From Tigriopus japonicus (taxonomy: Eukaryota; Arthropoda; Copepoda; Harpacticoida; Harpacticidae): a stretch of 64,000 bases of DNA. Position numbers and translations under genes: made by a program. The notes beneath the pieces were generated by a model. The model saw only the letters and a program-made list of their open reading frames with translations, searched no databases and had not been told where the DNA came from. The stretch is taken from NCBI GenBank assembly GCA_010645155.1, contig JAAGOF010000104.1:551499-615498 (forward strand), read 5' to 3'. This document shows, one piece after another, positions 1 to 10,124 of the stretch (positions are counted from its first letter, which is position 1; each line of letters starts with the position of its first letter).

Positions 1-238
1 AAAACTACCCTTCTCAGGCCCAATTGTATTTAAAGAAGAAAATGGCAATTATAAATGTGGAAAAACAAAAATTTTCATAGAAGTTGCAGAAGGGCAAAAA
101 TACGTATAAAACAAAATGTGTATTTACAGAAAAGTGAACAAGAATTGAAAAAATCGCTCAAATTCCAAGTTACTTAGAAGGACCAATCAATCTAATGGTC
201 GTATTCTTCTCATTATGTGTAGTGGATCTAGGTGAGCC

Positions 239-1360
239 TAGAGCGCTATAATAAAAGAGTACGCACATGTGCCATTTTGGTCCCAAGACGTCGGTTCCAT
301 TGTACTGTGGTTCTTGGGTTCGACCTTTTTGAGGCAACTGTATCTATGCACTATTTACTACCAAATTGACGCTCATGATCTCAACTTACCTTTGAAAGCA
401 TAATGTTTGACCTTTTTAGCCTTTGAAGGCCAGGACTGGCCAAAACCGTGGGTGCTGGAAGATAACCTTCTTGTTCTCCTTAAACCTCGATGCGCGTTCA
501 AGCCCAGTGTTGCTGTGAATTGACTCGGAAATGTCAGCTTTTGATGAATCTCCATGCTGATTTGCATCGAGTTTCTTACTTTTTAGGACAACTAAATCTA
601 ATTAGATACCCAATTGATTGGTGAATACTTAGAACGTCAATTAGTCATTCAACTTTAAATCATGATTTGTTTACGCCGCGAGGTGTCGTTTTGATCACTT
701 GAGAGTGTGACGACTTTACCTCCATCAAATACATTTTACTTATTTGATAAGTGTTGAACACAATGAAAAGAACGTATTCAAATCAGTGCTTCAAACTTTT
801 TGGAGAAACTGAAACAAAAAAGAAATTGTTCGTTTATGCTACTTTCTCAAAACATAATCGTTCCTCCATTTGGCTTTTTTCTAAAATCTCCATCAAAGAA
901 CGCTCGCTCGAACGCATGCCCGCGCAAACACGGTTGCTTTCAAAGTGACGCTTTTTTGACTCGAATTTCAGGTGGCTCCCTCTGAGAAGTACATTTTGCT
1001 CACTCTCGACTGAAGAGAGCAGCTCCCCCTATAATCACAACAGAACATTGAACTATTTTAGAGGGATTGAAGTATTGAAGCCATTTGAGCGTTTTCCTTG
1101 TGCACATTATTGCATTGTCATCTGAAATGAATTTTTTGTTGAACAATTGCCTAGCAGCCCTGGTGAAGTTAGGCAATAGGGCTTAGGCCTTGGCAATATG
1201 CTTTCAAAGGTAAGTTGAGATCATGAGCGTCAATTTGGTAGCAAATAGTGCATAGGTAAAGTTGCCTCAAACAGGTCGAACCCAAGAACCACAGTACAAT
1301 GGAACCGACGTCTTGGGACCAAAATGGCACATGCGCGTACTCTTTTATTATAGCGCTCTA
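239..1360. mobile_element. Foldback/long-TIR MITE with 8-bp target duplication
   Basis: Near-perfect inverted arms of about 163 bp (239-401 and 1199-1360) flank roughly 800 bp of non-coding sequence. The outer termini read TAGAGCGCTATAATAAAAG and its complement. The 8 bases just outside each end are identical, GGTGAGCC at 231-238 and 1361-1368, which is a target-site duplication. An 8-bp duplication is typical of hAT elements, but the terminus is not a canonical hAT CAGGG end, so the superfamily is inferred. No transposase ORF is visible inside, so it is non-autonomous. The close arm identity suggests a fairly recent insertion. Confidence 0.85.
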
Positions 1361-1856
1361 GGTGAGCCAACATTTGTGATGTGAGGAATCCAATGTGTCA
1401 AAATTCAACTCAATTGTAGATCTCTAGAAATATATGTCTCAACTGAATGTCGTAATTGAAAGTCTTTTCCATCTAACTAATTTTCATCTAATTGAAAAAC
1501 CCTCTTTGAACGTTTTGTACATAATGTTGTTCTCAACATAAATCATCGCTTACTTCTTTTCTTAGAAATGCACTCAGAGAAATTTTCTGGCAACCGTTGC
1601 TACATCATTAGAAATTATCATCACAGAAATGTGCTTGTCACAGTTTTGAACTATACCTTATAATTGATGTATCAGGATGTGTCAAGAGAGAAATAGATAA
1701 ACATTTAATTGCATTAGCAAATGGGAGGAGAGTGAACACATAAGAAATGAGTGTTTACATTATGACTGCTCATCCCATATATCTTAATGTTTAGTACAGC
1801 CTCTTGAGGCACTTTGCTCTTGAGCCTCAAGATCGAGCAACGTGCGAGTTGCCAAA
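1361..1856. other. AT-rich upstream region of the desaturase gene
   Basis: About 500 bases between the foldback element and the desaturase start. No ORF of note and no repeat were recognised. A short inverted repeat (CTTGAGGC ... GCCTCAAG, roughly 1803-1832) lies just before the start codon and could fall in the 5' untranslated region. No convincing TATA box or initiator can be assigned. Confidence 0.4.
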
Positions 1857-4800
1857 ATGCCTGACGTCGGAAAAGTCAGTGACACCGTGGAGAAATTACC
1901 ATGGGACCACATTAGGATTGGCAATAAGTCTTACGATGCCAAAAAGTTGAGCGGCTTCCACCCTGGGGGACCTCTTTTCATTTCGGCTTTCGCTGGTCGG
2001 GATGCTTCGCAAGCTTTTGTCTCGTATCACCGCAAACCTTTTCCGCATCAAAAAGTGAAATTTGCTTTGGAAAAGGAGGATCCAAACATTCCACTTCCAG
2101 ACCCGCATCTGAACGATGACTTCTTTGAACTCGTTCAAAGGGTTGAGAAGGTCCTACCTAGACAAAAGTCCTTTGCTACTTGGTCCTTCTATCTCAAGGT
2201 AACTTATTGCAAAACATACACTTTCTGTTCTCATAGAGAGCTCTAAAAGAAGAGAAGAGACAATAATATTTCCTTGAATGTTTTCCTTTTAAATTAATGT
2301 GTCTATAAGTAAATGGAAGTAATTCAATTTAGTAGGTGTGGTCGGAGGAATTCAGCTAGGGATTCCTGGGGCCAAATGGCTATGGATGGGTCAAACCTTC
2401 ATATGTATAGTTGATAATTTCCGGGCTTCATTCTCATTTTTGTTTATCAACAATATGAAATCAGGCAACAAAAGAACGTTCCCTCAAAACAAAATTCAAA
2501 CTTTTGAACACCAAAACTTTAGATCTGACCCATCTTTAGCCATGTGGCATCAAAAAGCCTAAACTGAATTCGTCAGACCCCAATTATCCATTATTAACGC
2601 ATTGGTGGGCTTGACGATAAAGTACACGTCCAACATTCAAATTGTCTACATGACAACACATAAGGAAGTTATGCAAATGCTCTTTGCCTTATCCTCAAGC
2701 AAACTAGCACCTTATTTAATTAGTTTATGTTTCTTCATGACAAATTGCAACGGGCAACAGTGTTAAAATTTGCACGACAAAAGCTCAGGGATGAATTACG
2801 TAAAAGCTAGTGTTTGAGCCAGGGTTTCAAGCCTCGAATAGAAAAAGGTAACAAAGAAACTAAAGGAAATGCTGTTTCACTATGTTCAAAAATTTTAACA
2901 TCACTTTATCTTCGAGTGAACGTGTCGGCGCTTAGAACCAAAGACGCCTTTGGAAGCAAACATAGCCAAAGTAAAGTTCAAGCCCATATCGAAACGAAAC
3001 AAGAATTCACTCGATCAAAAAATGTTCCTTGTGGCTGAATGCAAAAAAGAATGTGATATCATAGTACGGATTGGAAAGTACGATAGAGGCTCAAACTCAG
3101 CTGAAGGTCACCTTATGAAATTTAACTTTCACGCGAGAATTTAACGTTGAACCGTGCTTCAAAATAAAATTCTTTCACGACATTGGCAAGTACTTTGACG
3201 AGAGGGTATATTTCTTACAACACCAAAGAAAACATACACTCTTCGCTCGTTCATTCGCTCAGCAATTTTCCTTTACCTTTCACTTCAAACAGATAAGTAG
3301 GTACTTTCATAACGTACCTTTAAGTGTAGTGTCTCTCAATCACTAAGTTTATTAAAAAAATTCAGGCCATGATCCTCTTGACCATCTGCTTTGGAGCTGA
3401 GGCGTACATGCATTACACTGTCACGTATAAGTGGTACTTGACTGCTCTTTTGGGGATGATGGAAGCCATAATGGCTTTGAACATCACTCACGACGCCCTT
3501 CATGGATCACTGTCAGCAAACCCACGCGTCAATCGATTCTTCAGTCTCTTCCATCATGTGTAAGCCAAAAAACATTGTTAACGGATGATCAATTGGGCTT
3601 ATTTGTTCTCTTTTTTATTTCATCCGCATTCAGGTATAGTGGAACAGTCACCACGTGGGTTCATCAGCACGTGGTTCAACATCACGTTCATACCAATGAT
3701 GTCCATCGGGATCCTGATATTTCAGGTCAAAGAGCGATGAGGCTGAACCCTTTGCGACCATTGAAGAGCATGCATTCCTACCAGTACATCTATTTCTTCG
3801 CCTTATTCTTCATCTACGGTCTGACCATTTTCAATTTCACCATTTCCACTGTGGCCAAAGCTTACTACTTTACGGCTTTCTCGCCGATGCTTCAAAAGTA
3901 TCGAATCTTCGATGCCATTGGTTTGGCCATATTTCACTTCCGATGGACCATTTTGCCCGTGTATCAAACCCAGAGCCTTTTTACACTGTTCCATACTGTG
4001 CCTTTGATGATTGGATTCGGAACCTACATGGCCACATTTTTCCATATTAGTCACAATTTTGAAGGTGTTGAACAATTCGAAGATTCTGGACCGGGGAAAT
4101 CTTGGCTCTATCATCAGGTACGTTAGAGAAGCTCGAGCTCACATTTCTTTTTTTAACAAGTTTTGCAATGGAGGATTAGTTCTGGGTCAAAAGATTACGT
4201 AGGTCTGTAATTGGATGTCGTTGTACTCTCAAGGATCTTCAAGATAGCGTTACGTTAGAAACGACATGAAATCGAGCTTGGCTTTTAGTGAAATTACTCT
4301 GAACAATATAACGTTTCTTCTCCCGTACTAGGAGCAAGTCCCTTCCTGTAAACAAATATATGATTACTTATTAGGAATGTATTTCTTGGTTCATTTTGGA
4401 CACGGAACAAGGAAAAATGAGACATTATATAGTCTGAAAGAAGATATTTTCGGATTGTGCTCAAAGACCCCTCAAAGAAACAAGAAATGAATTACTGATT
4501 TTTTGTCTCTTTGCACAATTGCACTAAATTAAATTTCAAAACAACGTAAATGTAATTGCATTTCATCACTTTTGATCACAATGAAATTGCAAATAATTAC
4601 GTTTTGGAAGTAGTTGACAAAGGTCTGTCAGGGGCATAGTTTGAATGTGTGTTAAAAAAATTGTTTCATAAGTGGGGCTGAACACTTCTAGCCTTTGCGG
4701 TCAATAGATTGCCAATCTCTCTAACAGAATCTGTAATATAATCGAACAGGCAGTTGCCGGATTATTTTGATTCAACGGCTTTGGTTTGAGTTTGCTAAAA

Positions 4801-5278
4801 ACTCGTTCTGACGGTCTGTACCAGGAAATAACTTGATTATCGTGCATCTGGTTCTGCTTTCTCTGATAGAAACGATACCCTTAGTTGACTTTATGTTCCC
4901 ATGAGCAAGGTTTGGCCTCAATTTTCGCCATGCTAACAAAAAGTTTATTGCGAGATTATCTGTTCCTTTCAGGTTGCTAGCTCCTCCAACGTGGCTGGGT
5001 CCATTTTGTGCACAATTAACGGGGGTCTTAACTACCAAATCGAGCATCATCTCTTTCCTAGGGTTTATCACGGCCATTACCCAACAATTGCTCCCATTGT
5101 CCGACAATTCTGTGAAGAGCGCTCCATCCCATATCGACATTTCCCAACTTTGACAGACAATATGGCTTCCACTGTGAAACATATGTATGACTTCGGTGTG
5201 AATAAGGTTCCTGATGCAGCCAAGAACTTGAAAGGTCTTGGCACTCAATCGGCTATGGGGGTTCCCTTAAGCGGTTGA
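1857..5278 (+). CDS. Front-end fatty acid desaturase with N-terminal cytochrome b5 domain (4 exons, 441 aa)
   Basis: Exons 1857-2198, 3366-3559, 3634-4117 and 4973-5278 join in frame with GT-AG introns and give 441 aa, the usual size for the family. The chosen start is ATG at 1857 in an AAAATG context. Upstream in-frame codons offer only a GTG. Exon 1 holds the cytochrome b5 domain with the haem-binding HPGG motif (about residue 39). Exon 2 ends with histidine box 1, HDALH. Exon 3 opens with box 2, HVVQHH, followed by a TND...DPDI segment, and has several hydrophobic stretches. Exon 4 carries box 3, QIEHHLFP, whose Gln in place of the first His marks front-end desaturases. The family inserts a double bond between an existing one and the carboxyl end of long-chain fatty acids in the ER membrane, with electrons from the fused b5 domain. 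Regiospecificity (delta-4, -5, -6 or -8) cannot be read from sequence. The HVV-HH-TN style of box 2 resembles fungal and protist enzymes more than vertebrate FADS, from memory. The gene looks intact. Confidence 0.92.
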
Positions 5279-5640
5279 AGATTAATTACTGATACGTTGC
5301 TCCTAAGAAAGAATATATGCCCACAAAAATGGAAAAATTCTCCATTTTGTTTCGTAATATAAAGATATCTCATTGCTGGTGGGAGGTAATTTTTTGAAAA
5401 AGGCAAACAATATGATCAAAACAAGTTTTTCCTCTCAATTTGTCACTGAATGCGCCAGATTTATTTGGTTTTTTTTGGTCGACAAATATTTGATTCTCGG
5501 ACTTTCGGTCAAATTTTTGGACTTGTGCTTTCACCTGGATAATTTTGAGGACCCTTCTAGGTTGTTCTTTTTGAAATTATTTGTGAATCATTAATGCCGC
5601 TACAATGAATGATTTCCCTCCTTGTAATAATGAAAGAAAC

Positions 5641-5855
5641 GCAGTTTCTAACCGACAACGAGATTTGAACCTACGGTGTCTGCGGAGGGTTTACTTGTCG
5701 CCTGATCCACGGTACCCATAGATAAATTAATCAGAGATAATTCTGACGTCACCAAAACGCCCTCTATGAGGAATTACCTAACAAAATTATTAAAAATGAT
5801 GGATTCGTAAGGGACGTCATAGAGTGCACTACTTTGCTTGTAACGCTCATTACTG
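5641..5855 (-). repeat. Dispersed repeat with tRNA-like segment
   Basis: At 5716-5850 the sequence matches, in reverse orientation, 63451-63588 over about 135 bases with scattered differences, so this is an interspersed repeat. Next to it at 5641-5715 the minus strand has a Pol III B-box-like sequence (GTAGGTTCAAATCTCG) and a tRNA-like layout. No foldable complete tRNA could be drawn. A SINE or a tRNA-bearing repeat is possible. The tRNA-like part is absent from the second copy. Confidence 0.5.
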
Positions 5856-6380
5856 AAACCCGAGAATTTTTTTTCAGTTTCTAAAGTATGCTAAAATGAT
5901 TTATAAACCAAAGAAAAGATTATTTAGGGCTGATGAACTGGGCTTTGAAGGTCTCAAAAGAAAGAAAAGAAAGCCTTGGCTGTAGTTTTGTGTTAGATTG
6001 CGCTTGTCCTGACAAAAACGTCTCTAGTCCTGGCCAATAGCTATGAGAATTGAAGTACAAAACACGCTGTTTTTTTACTCGGATATTTTCATAGACCGAA
6101 GAGTAAAGAACTGTTAAGCTTTTTTATCAAAAAAGAAATAAGTTAGAGCCAATATAGTACATGGCTAAATATTAAATTCGATTCTCAAAACTGTTGACCA
6201 AAGCAAGAGCTCTTTCATCTTATCATAACGTAAAAAACCTTTTACAACGACAACCAAAAAAGCAACCAAAAAAGCAACCACAGAATCAAACATTGAGTCA
6301 GCGTACCTTTTTTATTTGATTAGATGTTTCGATCACGCGACATTTCGCCATAATCCCGCCCATCTTAAAAGCTCTATGCG
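5856..6380. other. Non-coding spacer
   Basis: AT-rich sequence with no ORF that looks coding. The only local structure seen is a short direct repetition of AAAAAAGCAACCA around 6255-6280. Confidence 0.4.
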
Positions 6381-6855
6381 AGTCCGTGATTGCAATTACT
6401 ACAATTATGTATTTTCAATTACAATCACATGTAATTGCAATTGTAATCAATTACATTTTTGGGCCAAGCAATTGTAATTGAAATTAATTACATTTTTGGC
6501 CATGTAACTGACGAATTTTCAATTACAAATTGCCAATTACTTTTCAAAATCTTACTTCCTCAAATTAACCATAAAACCAATTTATCGGTTTTTACTTGCA
6601 AAACAATTATTTTGTCATCAAATTGCGGTCAATGTGATGCCACAAACAGGTAGCTTTTGTCACAATACACACCCAAGCTTTGATGTTTAAATACTTTAAA
6701 ACTACAAAAGCTTTTGACCGTAATTTTTGTGTCAGGATTTAGTGCTTTTCACAGCAAAGGGCAGACAAATGAGGTGCAAAAATAAAGTTTTAAAACATCG
6801 TCATACTTGACCGTGTTTTCTGAAAAAGAAAAATATGCCTTGTGATTGATGGTTC

Positions 6856-8146
6856 CTTGACGCGGAAGCAAATTCTGGACCGGGAGTGTTTCAAATTTAA
6901 CCGCCAAACCGCGTTGAGAAACCCTAAACAACAAACTTGAGCTGATTCCTTAAGAGTAAACAAGACAACTTTTGTGAAAAAAGCGTCGTGATATCTGCCA
7001 CTATGTCCAAGCAAGAGGCCAAAAGGCAAAGGCTGTCAGATTTGCTTCGTGCAGGAATCAACGCCAAGAAGGCTGCAGATGTTGTTGGCGTAAGCAGGAG
7101 CACTGCATTCAGCGTCCAGAAGGCCATTCAGGATGGCAAAAGCTTGGAGAGGGCCTCTGGCTCGGGAGGCCATAACAAGAAACGGTCTGATGATATGTTA
7201 GCCAACCTTGAGAGCCGCATCAAGGAGAGCCCCACCACATCCATGAGGAAGTTGTCAAGGGACCTCAACGTTGATGAGAAAACCATCCGCAATGCCATCA
7301 AGGAAGATCTGGGATTACATTCATATGCCAGGACCCCAAGACACCTGCTGACAACAAAAATGAAGGAGCGACGTCTCAAAAGATGCAAGAAAGTGCTCCA
7401 ATACTACAAGACCAACCCCACCAAGATCAAAATCTTCTCAGACAAGAAGATTTTTACCTTGGACGCCGTTGTCAACCGCCGAAATGACAGATACTTGGCG
7501 CAATCAATAGATCAGGTCCAGGGGCATTTCCGCACAAAGCATCCTCAACAAATCATGATGCTTGGAGTGATGGCAAGCGACGGCAAGAAGATGGACCCCT
7601 ACTTCTTTGGAATTGGAGAAAAGTTCAGCACCGACGTCTACTACCGTGTCATGAGGTACACCGTTTTGCCTTGGCTGAAGGCCAATTACCCCAAGGGCAA
7701 CTATTGTTGGACCCAAGATGGTGCCCCATCACACACAAGCCACAAAGTCCAGGAATTCTGCTCAGCCAACCTTGCCGACTTCTGGCCCGCCAACTTCTGG
7801 CCCAGCTCCAGTCCTAATATCAACCCCCTTGACTTCAGCATCTGGAGCGTGTTGGAGAAGGAATCAAACAGGACATCTCACGCCAATTTGGAGTCTCTGA
7901 GGCAATCCATCATCAAGGCCTGGGACAACTTGACCACCACCTATATTGTCAAGACCTGCAGGAGTGTCCGGCCAAGAATCGAGGCCATCATTGCCAATAA
8001 TGGGGGACACATTGAATAACTTTGATAGCCAAGGGTCCGACCTCCAACACACTTTTTATATTTTTCGAATCCACCCATTATTTCTGAATATATGAGTGAT
8101 TTTCAAAAATCGTATTAGCCAGTCCAGAATTTGCTTCCGCACCGTG
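6856..8146 (+). mobile_element. Mariner (DD37D) transposon with intact transposase
   Basis: Terminal inverted repeats share the core GCGGAAGCAAATTCTGGAC, at about 6862-6880 on the left and 8122-8140 (reverse complement) on the right. The right end is followed by TA at 8147, the expected target dinucleotide; the extreme left end is diverged and the TA there is not clear. The whole element is about 1.3 kb, normal for mariner, and lies inside the AATTAC-rich MITE. Confidence 0.85.
7003..8019 (+). CDS. Mariner DD37D transposase (338 aa, apparently intact)
   Basis: Cut-and-paste transposase of the Tc1/mariner superfamily, acting in the nucleus on its own inverted repeats. ATG at 7003 was chosen; the longer open frame starts with GTG at 6988, which is not a likely eukaryotic start. 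The N-terminal part (about residues 5-115) has paired helix-turn-helix features, including the GVSRSTAF stretch. The catalytic triad is visible: Asp147 in FSDKKIF, Asp239 in QDGAPSH and Asp277 in NPLDF, spaced 37 residues between the last two, so DD37D. The C terminus NNGGHIE matches the NGDHIE end of the copy at 25884. No stop or frameshift is present and length is normal, so activity is possible. The usual SDE at the first Asp reads SDK here. Confidence 0.93.
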   Translation: MSKQEAKRQRLSDLLRAGINAKKAADVVGVSRSTAFSVQKAIQDGKSLERASGSGGHNKKRSDDMLANLESRIKESPTTSMRKLSRDLNVDEKTIRNAIKEDLGLHSYARTPRHLLTTKMKERRLKRCKKVLQYYKTNPTKIKIFSDKKIFTLDAVVNRRNDRYLAQSIDQVQGHFRTKHPQQIMMLGVMASDGKKMDPYFFGIGEKFSTDVYYRVMRYTVLPWLKANYPKGNYCWTQDGAPSHTSHKVQEFCSANLADFWPANFWPSSSPNINPLDFSIWSVLEKESNRTSHANLESLRQSIIKAWDNLTTTYIVKTCRSVRPRIEAIIANNGGHIE

Positions 8147-8461
8147 TAATATTTTTGATTTTAAGCCCGTTCATAAGCTTTTGGTTTATGGAAATCACCC
8201 TTTCATATTAACCTTTCAGGCATTATAAGTCGCCAGTTGGTGCATCGCTACTTAAAAATGGCAGTTTTGTTTATTCTTCCTCGTTTTGAAAAGGCAAAAC
8301 GGTGAAAGAGACGGAAGACTTGTAATTGACATGTAATTGACTTGTAATTGAAGTCAATTACATTTTCGGATAATGTAATTGGAATTGAAATTAATTACAT
8401 TTTTGATGAAGTATCTGTTATTGTAATTAATTGCATTTTTCAAGTAATTGACCCAACTCTG

Positions 8462-10124
8462 TCTATCTCCTTTTCAAACACTTCATTAATGATATGGTAA
8501 GATGCAGAGGGAAAATTGATTGCAGGGATATTGGTAATATCTACCTTTGGCTAAAATCTCACTCGCCTAACTAGATGGTTCGAAACATAAACATTAAAAT
8601 CACCTTATCAATTCAAAGATAGTCCAATTGAAAGTCCTCTTGCTTGTACTCCCCTCATCATTGTTCTCTGAATTATTGCATGCTTGTTCCACTTATATCT
8701 TGTCTCTGTGTACGTAAAAAACCAGCTTGTCATACAGCATTGTGCTCCAAACCAATGAATCTTAATTCCTATCTTAAATCTATCCTATAAAAAATCTGCA
8801 GTCTTTTTCCTTAGGGAATAAATTAAGCTAACGAATCAAGGTAACGTTAAGCTAACCAGCTTGTCCTTACAGGATCGACATTCAACTTAGTGTTCATTTT
8901 ATATCAAAATGTTTCATGTAAAACAATGCAGTTTTATTCCACGGTTGTGGCCATTTCCTTTGGGTCTTTTCACATGCCATTGGTTAGCCAGAAAAGTAAA
9001 GTCATGCAAATGTCTTGTGCTTCACTCGAAATAAGTAAATAAACCAACATAAAATGTCAGGCAACTTGGATTGTTAAATGGAACATATGTGAATAATGTG
9101 AATAATCAGTCAGGAAAAGACGTTCGTCGAAAAAACATCAAAGGGACATCCATTTACCAACAAGAACCATTGTCGCTTGTTTAAAAAACAAAATGGTTTG
9201 AGCTGAACATTGGAAATCGAGTAAGTATGCGTGATCAATCAACTTTGAACTGATTGATGAGTGACGAAAACTGCAAATATTTTTATTTTTTTATGTTATT
9301 GTACTGAACACTTATCTCATTAACAGGGATCGGCAACCTATGGGCCGCAACCTAGATGTGGGGGCCCTTAGGTGACTTTTGGGAGACCCAAAACCTCTTG
9401 CGGAAGTTCAAGATGATATTCCGTAGATTTATCATTTCCAATCTGCTGTTAAGCTTGAATTTGCGTACAGTTGTTAGAGTCATTTTTGAGTTTGGTGGGC
9501 CTTTTCCTGACCAACTTTGATTTGATTGTCCTCTAGACCTCTAGGCCATTGCCAAACTATTCCTAATGGGTGCGAAATATTTGCATAAATAAATCAACCC
9601 TTTAGCTTTTGAACAAAACCTTGAAATTATTACAGGGTTGATCCGAGGATCAACTTTTTCGTTTTATCCCCTTTATGCGGAAAGAAAAGGGACAAATGTG
9701 GAGATTGGGGACAAGCTTGAAAAATGAGGGATAAACAGGAAATAGTTTTGTGAGCTTTTTTGTGGGTTGCACCAGAAAATCAGGAAAAAATAAAGCGTCT
9801 TCCTTACAAGTTACTACTACACACAATAACAACCATAAGCAATAGATTAAAAAAAAACAAAATGCGTTAGTTACGTTACGGTTGCCTTACCTTTATGACA
9901 AAAGAAAGACAAATATGTCATCAAACCTTAGCGTGTGTGTTTCTCAAGTCTAAATATCTGTCCGCTTGAATAAATTTAGGTCCAAATGAAATTAGTTTTA
10001 CAAAATAAACCCTAGTGGAGGATTTCCTCATTTTATGGGCCTAATCCTAAAAATAGCATAACCGGCGAAATATTGCTGTGGCTTCAATCAAGTGGTACAG
10101 TAAATTGCTCAAAGTTCAAACCGA
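8462..10124. other. Non-coding spacer with one hAT-like end
   Basis: Intergenic AT-rich DNA upstream of the Cys-loop gene. Apart from the solitary MITE end at 9324, no gene or RNA was seen. The short minus-strand open frame at 9650-9832 shows no family features. Confidence 0.4.
9324..9410. repeat. Solitary end of a GTGGGCC-rich hAT-like MITE
   Basis: Begins CAGGGATCGGCAACC followed by ATGGGCC and GGGGGCCC words. This is the same start as the complete MITEs at 16340 and 40439. The opposite inverted end was not found within several hundred bases, so this copy is truncated. Confidence 0.6.

Larger units (their letters stand above)
6381..8461. mobile_element. AATTAC-rich hAT-like MITE, interrupted by a mariner
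   Basis: Both outer segments (6381-6545 and 8318-8461) are made of repeated TAATTG/AATTAC words, with termini resembling other copies in the window: the left AGTCCGTGATTGCAATTAC resembles CAGACCTGTGATGTAATTG at 43342, and the right AATTGACCCAACTCTG resembles the reverse of 53494. The flanks TCTATGCG and TCTATCTC could be a decayed 8-bp duplication (6 of 8 match). The mariner at 6856-8146 sits inside, leaving about 790 bp of host element. No transposase of its own is seen. Family placement rests on terminus style and is inferred. Confidence 0.6.

Noticed and set aside
1842..1856. Earlier desaturase start at a GTG codon
   Set aside because: Non-ATG start; the ATG at 1857 has a better context and gives a normal N terminus for the family.
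2199..3365. Short plus-strand open frames in desaturase intron 1
   Set aside because: No protein features, and they fall between a good donor and acceptor that keep the desaturase frame.
4772..5248. 158-codon minus-strand frame opposite desaturase exon 4
   Set aside because: Antisense shadow of the conserved exon; no features of its own.
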